A stretch of DNA of 10,263 nt from Verrucomicrobia bacterium GWC2_42_7 (lineage in GTDB: Bacteria; Verrucomicrobiota; Verrucomicrobiia; Opitutales; GWC2-42-7-A): NCBI GenBank assembly GCA_001831055.1, contig MIDO01000124.1, positions 1-10,263 on the forward strand, given 5' to 3'. Shown in pieces: positions 6,513-10,263 of this stretch; the stretch's first letter is position 1, and every line of letters begins with the position of its first letter. Made by a program: the position numbers and the translations under genes. The notes below the pieces were generated by a model. It worked only from the letters and a program-made list of their open reading frames with translations, made no database searches and was not told the origin of the DNA.

Positions 6513-6582
6513 TTTGCGCGGATATAAGTTCATTGCAGGATTTATTTTATATCCGCGCAAGTGTCTCCTTCCCGAAAAGGGA
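6513..6582 (+). repeat. Family B element, first hairpin and linker only
   Basis: TTGCGCGGATATAA (6514-6527) pairs exactly with TTATATCCGCGCAA (6547-6560), followed by the linker TCTCCTTCCCGAAAAGGGAG. The GGGGAAAC hairpin that should follow is missing, and family A copy A5 begins at this point. Either A5 landed at the linker or the rest was deleted. Confidence 0.75.
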
Positions 6583-6708
6583 GTGAAAAAAACCAGTTCA
6601 AGATTTCGAGAAGGCGGACGAGGTGAACCTGAGGGAGCGTACATGCGTACGTGACCGAATGTGAATCCGATGTCCAACACACTCGAAAATTGAACTCATG
6701 TTTTTCAC
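6583..6708 (-). repeat. Family A palindromic element, copy A5 (inverted)
   Basis: Read on the minus strand it has the left-to-right order of the other copies. The outer arms GTGAAAAAAACCAGTTCAA and TTGAACTCATGTTTTTCAC pair; the inner halves are AGAAGGCGGACGAGGTGAAC and GAATCCGATGTCCAACACAC on the plus strand; the centre is GTACATGCGTACGTGAC. Its outer end overlaps the stop codon (6705-6707) of the debranching enzyme gene. Confidence 0.85.
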
Positions 6709-9140
6709 CTTACCCACAAAGCGCAAGATAATCCCGGGAGTGTGAAGGAGGTGGAATTGAGGGGGATGTTGCAAGAGGGTAGGCCTTGAGGTGAGAACCG
6801 TTCGATGTCAGCTATTTGAGTGAATTGGGTGAGATCGACATCTGGGATGTGGAAGGAAATGGGTTCTTTATGGGGGTTGATCGCGAAAAGCAGTTGCTGG
6901 TTTGTGTGAGTTAAGGAGAAGTCGGCGTTGTAGAGGGTGGCCACAGAGGAAAACCCTTCTTGGTGAAAAAATTTTATATAGTTTGCGGAGGGTAGGGCTT
7001 CGAGGCGGAGGAGCTGGCCGTTGTCTGATCGCCGGAAGCGGATCCATTGGCGGAAATAATCGGCAGTTGAGGGGTAATTTAATGCACGGAAATAGGAAAG
7101 CGCATTTAGGTCGCCTCTTTTATATGTATTGTTTTCGCTTTGTTTAGAACGCAAGAGATCCTGGCCTTCGGCTATCATGGGCATTCCCAGGGACATCATC
7201 AAGGTTGCAATCATGAGGTGGGTTCGACGCCGATCCTGAGCCGTTGGGTTTTCGCCCAAAAAGTTTGGGTTTTCGGTAATTTTATCTATCCAACAGCGGT
7301 CATCGTGCGATTCTGTATAATTTACGCTCTGACAAGGAAAGCGTGCCTGATAGTCTAGGGATCCTCGAAGGAAATAGCGTATGCCTTCCTGATTCCCTTG
7401 TCCGTGTACATATTTTGCTAAAAAGTCACGGTAACCGTCATTCCAAAAAGCGAAGCCGGTCTTTCTCAATGCGGGCCCCATATGACTTCTAAAGCTCCAG
7501 GGTTCTGCTATCAGAATGACATTGGGATTTTCTTTTTTTAGAGCCTTTTCTATATCGAGCAAAACCTCCATCCCCAGCAATTCGGCCAAATCGAATCGAA
7601 ACCCATCCACGTGATACATCCGCATTAGGTTGATGAGGCTATCTATTATCAATCGGCGACACATGGGCGCGTGAGTGCGCAAATCATTTCCGCAACCGCT
7701 CCAATTCATGAGATAGCCGTCGCTGTTGATCTCGAAATAATAGCGTTTATCGATAAAAAGCAAAAAATTGGGTTCGCCGACATGGTTGTATACGACATCT
7801 ACTATGACGGCAATTCCTGCTCTATGAAAGCTTTCTACTAGTTCCTGGAATTCAACAACTTGCGATGCTTTTGATGGATTTTTTGCATAGCTACTCTCTG
7901 GGGAAAAATAATTCGAAGTCATGTAGCCCCAGTGGTATTCTTCCATACAAATGTTGTCAAATTCCTGTATAGGCTGCAATTCTACCGCATTAATTCCCGT
8001 CTCTCGCAGGTAACAATCCTCTGATTGCAACCACTTCGTTAGACCCGAAAATCCCCGACGCTCTTCGGGCGTTAAATCGATGGGGGCATGCGTCAGCAAA
8101 TCCCTTACATGCGCCTCCATGATGACTAAATCATGCCAATGAGGGGGAGTGAAGTCCGAAAAAGGAAACGTTGCCTGTGCCCTATCTATAATAATTCCAG
8201 GACCCTTGCTATCTGCAGCGGCTAATGCGTAGGGATCCAGTATTTGAACGGTTTCGTCGAAAGCACTAAATTTATCCAGATTTTCACCCTTTACGGTATA
8301 ATGATAGTAGTGCCCGTGAAGGTTTTTTAAAAAATCTACCTCCCAAACGCCGTCATCGTCCTGCTGTAATTCAATCTGTTGAACGGTCTTTGCTGGCAAC
8401 TGTGAGTAAATGGAGACAATCACATGGCTTGCTCTAGGCGCAAACAACCTAAAAGTTGTCTTATCTCCATCCACAATGGCTCCCAATTCCTTATCGGACT
8501 TCAATGAGAGCAAAAAGCCGCTATAATCGACAATGCATTCATCACTGGTATTTGGACTGCTCCACAGAATCTTCTCTCCGTGCAGCAACCGAGAAGACGA
8601 TTCCTTTTCAAATGAAAAAACATGATGCCCTGTCCGTAAGGGATTTATGGAAAAATTGCGGATATTGTTTTCACAGAAACTAACGTTGGGCGCATCCCAG
8701 GGCACTTCAAGCCAAACCTTGTTCTCTGTGACAAACTTAAACAAGCTCTTTCCAGTCTTAAAACAAGTACCCGGAGGCAAATGCAATGTGAGCTTAACGT
8801 TCCCATTAATCTTTTCAGGCCTCAATTGCCATTTTTCCTGGCCAATCGCCTTATCCCAACCATTAAAACTGCCCCCCACATAAATTTTCTGCCTATCAAC
8901 GTCGTAATTCTCAAATACCTTTGGAGACAACACAAAAATAATCTCTCCGCCTTGCGTGCAGTAACCAGACAATTCTGCAAACTCAAAGGGCGACAGTTTT
9001 TTTATTTTCCGCAACGGATTATCCAAGTTATTTAAAAATAAAGGCGGCTGCCGAGTCTTTAAAAACCAGTCCTGATCAAGCTCCACCACCCCCTCGTACC
9101 GCGTTCGCCAATACGCCTTCAATAACTTGTGCTCCTCCAT
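6705..9140 (-). CDS. GH13 alpha-1,6-glucan debranching enzyme (pullulanase/isoamylase-like) with two N-terminal glucan-binding-type domains
   Basis: An 811-residue protein that should hydrolyse alpha-1,6 branch points in glycogen or related glucans. Layout: a CBM48/AMPK-like segment around 68-150 (KIYVGGSFNGWD at 86-97); a second CBM48 E-set domain about 218-283 (TTFRLFAPRASHVIVSIY at 228-245); then the GH13 barrel with region I DVVYNH (448-453), region II GFRFDLAE (513-520, nucleophile Asp517), region III IAEPW (544-548, acid/base Glu546) and region IV ESHDD (610-614); then NNTYKRGDLNALSYFR (670-685), typical of debranching enzymes; and a C-terminal beta domain from about 710. All catalytic residues are present. 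No signal peptide is seen, so it is probably cytosolic and acts on stored glycogen. The open frame can be extended to a TTG at 9176; ATG 9140 is preferred. The TGA stop lies in the end of a family A repeat. Pullulanase and GlgX-type roles cannot be separated here. Confidence 0.9.
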   Translation of the reverse strand: MEEHKLLKAYWRTRYEGVVELDQDWFLKTRQPPLFLNNLDNPLRKIKKLSPFEFAELSGYCTQGGEIIFVLSPKVFENYDVDRQKIYVGGSFNGWDKAIGQEKWQLRPEKINGNVKLTLHLPPGTCFKTGKSLFKFVTENKVWLEVPWDAPNVSFCENNIRNFSINPLRTGHHVFSFEKESSSRLLHGEKILWSSPNTSDECIVDYSGFLLSLKSDKELGAIVDGDKTTFRLFAPRASHVIVSIYSQLPAKTVQQIELQQDDDGVWEVDFLKNLHGHYYHYTVKGENLDKFSAFDETVQILDPYALAAADSKGPGIIIDRAQATFPFSDFTPPHWHDLVIMEAHVRDLLTHAPIDLTPEERRGFSGLTKWLQSEDCYLRETGINAVELQPIQEFDNICMEEYHWGYMTSNYFSPESSYAKNPSKASQVVEFQELVESFHRAGIAVIVDVVYNHVGEPNFLLFIDKRYYFEINSDGYLMNWSGCGNDLRTHAPMCRRLIIDSLINLMRMYHVDGFRFDLAELLGMEVLLDIEKALKKENPNVILIAEPWSFRSHMGPALRKTGFAFWNDGYRDFLAKYVHGQGNQEGIRYFLRGSLDYQARFPCQSVNYTESHDDRCWIDKITENPNFLGENPTAQDRRRTHLMIATLMMSLGMPMIAEGQDLLRSKQSENNTYKRGDLNALSYFRALNYPSTADYFRQWIRFRRSDNGQLLRLEALPSANYIKFFHQEGFSSVATLYNADFSLTHTNQQLLFAINPHKEPISFHIPDVDLTQFTQIADIERFSPQGLPSCNIPLNSTSFTLPGLSCALWVR

Positions 9141-9196
9141 GCCCACTATTTTCCCAAAATTTATGAAATTTATCAAGCTGGGAATGTTTAAAAACT

Positions 9197-9306
9197 CCGG
9201 GGAAACTGCTTTTGGTCACCCAAAAGCGTTTCCCCGGACCCCTTCCGAAAAGGAATTATTTTGCGCGGAAAGGATAATTCCATTCGGAATTTCCTTTCCG
9301 CGCAAA
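9197..9306 (-). repeat. Family B two-hairpin element, copy B-9197
   Basis: CCGGGGAAAC (9197-9206) pairs with GTTTCCCCGG (9228-9237), with an inner TGCTTTTGG / CCAAAAGC stem. The inverted linker CCCCTTCCGAAAAGGAA follows. The second hairpin pairs TTTTGCGCGGAAAGG with CCTTTCCGCGCAAAA and, further in, AATTCC with GGAATT (about 9259-9306), loop ATTC. It is in reverse orientation and lies about 57 bp upstream of the debranching gene start, between that gene and the small + strand gene. Confidence 0.88.
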
Positions 9307-9360
9307 ATTTCTTTTCATGATGGGTTTTAGGGAATCTATTAAAATAGAAAGAATGTTTTT

Positions 9361-9389
9361 TTGACAAGACTTTCCTTAAAGTGTATATT
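9361..9389 (+). promoter_or_regulatory. Near-consensus sigma-70 promoter of the 73-residue gene
   Basis: TTGACA (9361-9366) and TATATT (9384-9389) are separated by exactly 17 bp, the best promoter match seen in the window. Transcription should start near 9396, about 140 bp before the ATG at 9535, so the leader would carry a complete family C element. Confidence 0.72.
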
Positions 9390-9413
9390 TTACCTATTAC
9401 GGCCCATAAATCT

Positions 9414-9514
9414 ATCGCCTTATCAAAATCGCAAGATTTTGATAAGGCGATCATTAGTTTTTCTTTGGAAGGTTCCGGAAACCTTTCTTTTCCCTTAAAA
9501 AGAAAGGTTTCCGG
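9414..9514 (-). repeat. Family C two-hairpin element, copy C-9414
   Basis: ATCGCCTTATCAAAATC (9414-9430) pairs exactly with 9435-9451 around GCAA. The linker TTAGTTTTTCTTTGGAAGGTT follows. CCGGAAACCTTTCTTTT (9475-9491) then pairs exactly with 9498-9514. Both stems are perfect 17-mers. The CCGGAAACC stem and the linker are nearly identical to C-2891 in reverse, while the ATCGCC stem differs by a paired change (TAATC / GGTTA there, TTATC / GATAA here). Confidence 0.9.
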
Positions 9515-9534
9515 AAAAACACCCCTCAAAAAGT

Positions 9535-9756
9535 ATGGAGAATTTTTTAAAAAACAGGACGAAGATCGACAAGGACAATTTGCCGCAGAAGGCAGAAACG
9601 ACTGTCCAAAAGATTTCATTAGACAAGCCCATCTTGATTGAAGAGCCCAAACAGGATGAGCCCAAAGTAGAGGTCATCTCGCAGGATGGCGTCGTCAAAA
9701 AAATCCTAATTACTTGCACCTGTGGGCAGAAAATAGAACTGCAATGTAATTATTAA
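9535..9756 (+). CDS. Small protein of unknown function with C-terminal Cys cluster
   Basis: A 73-residue protein that I do not recognise as a named family. The first 50 residues are polar and charged, rich in Lys, Glu, Asp, Gln and Pro (for example IEEPKQDEPKVEV), and are probably unstructured. The last 18 residues, KKILITCTCGQKIELQCNY, form two short strands carrying C-x-C-G and a later Cys (Cys62, Cys64, Cys71), like half of a zinc ribbon; three Cys could bind metal with a further ligand or by dimerisation. No signal peptide or membrane segment. The gene is supported by a strong promoter (9361-9389), a sensible protein composition and a position free of other genes. There is no Shine-Dalgarno before ATG 9535. 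It converges on recN. Confidence 0.7.
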   Translation: MENFLKNRTKIDKDNLPQKAETTVQKISLDKPILIEEPKQDEPKVEVISQDGVVKKILITCTCGQKIELQCNY

Positions 9757-9772
9757 GCAGGAGAGTGAAAAT

Positions 9773-9872
9773 TTTGGGGAAACGGTGCTGACAGCAGTCC
9801 CTAGCAGAATCTCCTTTTCGGAAAGGGGATTGGGGAAAACGCTTTTAAGCGATTAAAAGCCGTTTTCCCCAA
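9773..9872 (+). repeat. Family B element, partial copy B-9773
   Basis: The linker CTCCTTTTCGGAAAGGGGAT is intact and is followed by hairpin TTGGGGAAAAC (9830-9840) / GTTTTCCCCAA (9862-9872), with inner GCTTTTAA / TTAAAAGC. The part before the linker (GGGGAAACGGTGCTGACAGC and on) does not form the GCGCGG hairpin and is rearranged. It fills the gap between the convergent small gene and recN and could serve as a two-way transcript end. Confidence 0.75.
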
Positions 9873-9884
9873 CCTTCCTTCCAA

Positions 9885-10263
9885 TTACCCTAATAATTCT
9901 TCAGCGTGTTTGAGGGCGGAGGGGGAGTTGCGATCGCCGAGCATACGGGCGAGTTCAGAGAGTCTTATTTCTTTGGATGGGTGGATGGGGCGTATGGAGA
10001 CAGAGGTGGACGTTAGTGATTGTTCTTTAGTTACGCAAAAGTGATTTTTTGCTTGGGCGGCCACTTGGGGGAGGTGAGTTACGCAAAAGACTTGGTGATT
10101 ATGGGCCAGTTTTGCTAATTCCCGTCCGACGACAGCGCCAATTTCGCCACCTACATTGGCATCGACTTCGTCGAAAACCAAAAGGGGGGTATGATCGACT
10201 TGAGCGAGAACGGTCTTGATCGCTAACATGACGCGGGCAAGCTCTCCGGAAGATGCAATTTTA
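9885..10263 (-). CDS. recN: DNA repair protein RecN, C-terminal part
   Basis: The last 125 residues of RecN, an SMC-like ATPase that helps join broken DNA ends during recombinational repair; the N-terminal part lies past the window edge. The frame is open to the edge, upstream of the internal Met at 10229. Visible: the ABC signature region IASSGELARVMLAIKTVLA, the Walker B and D-loop VFDEVDANVGGEIG, the H-loop segment HQVFCVTHLPQVAAQA, a typical HFCVTK strand and the closing SELARMLGD. The usual signature is SGGE; here it is SSGE, a mild change likely to be tolerated. The gene ends with TAA at 9885-9887, 12 bp from a family B hairpin. Confidence 0.96.
   Translation of the reverse strand, partial: KIASSGELARVMLAIKTVLAQVDHTPLLVFDEVDANVGGEIGAVVGRELAKLAHNHQVFCVTHLPQVAAQAKNHFCVTKEQSLTSTSVSIRPIHPSKEIRLSELARMLGDRNSPSALKHAEELLG

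Larger units (their letters stand above)
5954..6704. other. Gene-free stretch between the kinase-like and debranching genes
   Basis: Together with 5726-5953 this makes a gap of about 980 bp, the largest in the window. I see no convincing gene. It holds the right part of A3, a solo A half, an isolated hairpin (6241-6282), two family B pieces and a full A element. A 21-codon ATG frame at 6136-6201 has no support. The stretch 6106-6240 has no recognisable feature and may be the remains of an older gene. Confidence 0.6.

Noticed and set aside
9188..9619. Open frame of 143 codons on the minus strand across 9188-9619
   Set aside because: It is made almost wholly of family B and C repeat sequence, overlaps a strong plus-strand promoter and the start of the 73-residue gene, and resembles no protein. 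Similar peptides from other B copies reflect the shared repeat DNA.
655..9872. CRISPR array
   Set aside because: The repeats are long, palindromic, scattered and inverted relative to one another, with genes between them and no regular spacers; no cas gene is present.
655..9872. Simple Rho-independent terminators as the full explanation of the hairpins
   Set aside because: Several lie at gene ends, but U-tracts are missing, some lie upstream of genes, and linkers and multi-part order are conserved, which terminators do not need.
10182..10263. Loss of RecN function from the SSGE signature
   Set aside because: A single Gly-to-Ser change in the ABC signature occurs in working ATPases, and the Walker B, D-loop and H-loop are intact.

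Overview
The window looks like a chromosomal segment of a Gram-negative-type bacterium with moderate GC content and an unusually repeat-rich genome. Seven protein genes are supported: an M42 aminopeptidase (5'-truncated), a short Ppx/GppA phosphatase, the tRNA methyltransferase TrmH, the acetyl-CoA carboxylase subunit AccA, an exported protein with a PI3/4-kinase-like core, a large GH13 starch/glycogen debranching enzyme, a 73-residue Cys-containing small protein, and the RecN C-terminus (truncated by the window edge); counting both partial genes this makes eight loci. Genes are mostly on the minus strand and widely spaced, and clear Shine-Dalgarno sites are absent. This fits a member of the PVC group (Verrucomicrobiota/Chlamydiota-like), possibly host-associated, but that placement is inference from protein style only and is weak.

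Layout: the M42 gene (+, 1-653) converges on ppx (-, 1033-1980). Upstream on the minus strand follow trmH (2179-2859), accA (3389-4369), the kinase-like gene (4667-5725) and the debranching enzyme (6705-9140). The small gene (+, 9535-9756) has a near-consensus promoter and converges on recN (-, 9885-10263). These genes do not form one pathway. They are mainly housekeeping functions (fatty acid synthesis, tRNA modification, polyphosphate/ppGpp metabolism, glycogen use, DNA repair, peptide turnover), each apparently its own transcription unit separated by 130-980 bp.

The most striking content is between the genes. Three separate families of short (about 100-130 bp) palindromic elements occupy most of the non-coding DNA and none was seen inside a gene. 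Family A is a long imperfect palindrome with unlike left (L) and right (R) halves around a GTACGTA-type centre. It occurs at 655-782, 5760-6027 (one copy split by another copy, 5824-5953) and 6583-6708, with solo right halves at 811-856 and 6059-6105. Family B is a two-hairpin element, a GCGCGG hairpin and a GGGGAAAC hairpin joined by a CTCCTTTTCGGAAGGGG-type linker, with copies or remnants near 911, 2008, 3093, 4420, 4607, 6391, 6513, 9197 and 9773. Family C is another two-hairpin element with a conserved linker, at 2891-2991, 3255-3352 and 9414-9514. In all three, the two arms of a stem match each other within a copy while the stem sequence differs between copies, so pairing is kept while sequence changes. 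Copies occur in both orientations, one interrupts another, one abuts a stop codon and one supplies a stop codon. They behave like REP/MITE-type non-autonomous elements, but I do not recognise any of the three as a named family and no transposase is present in the window.
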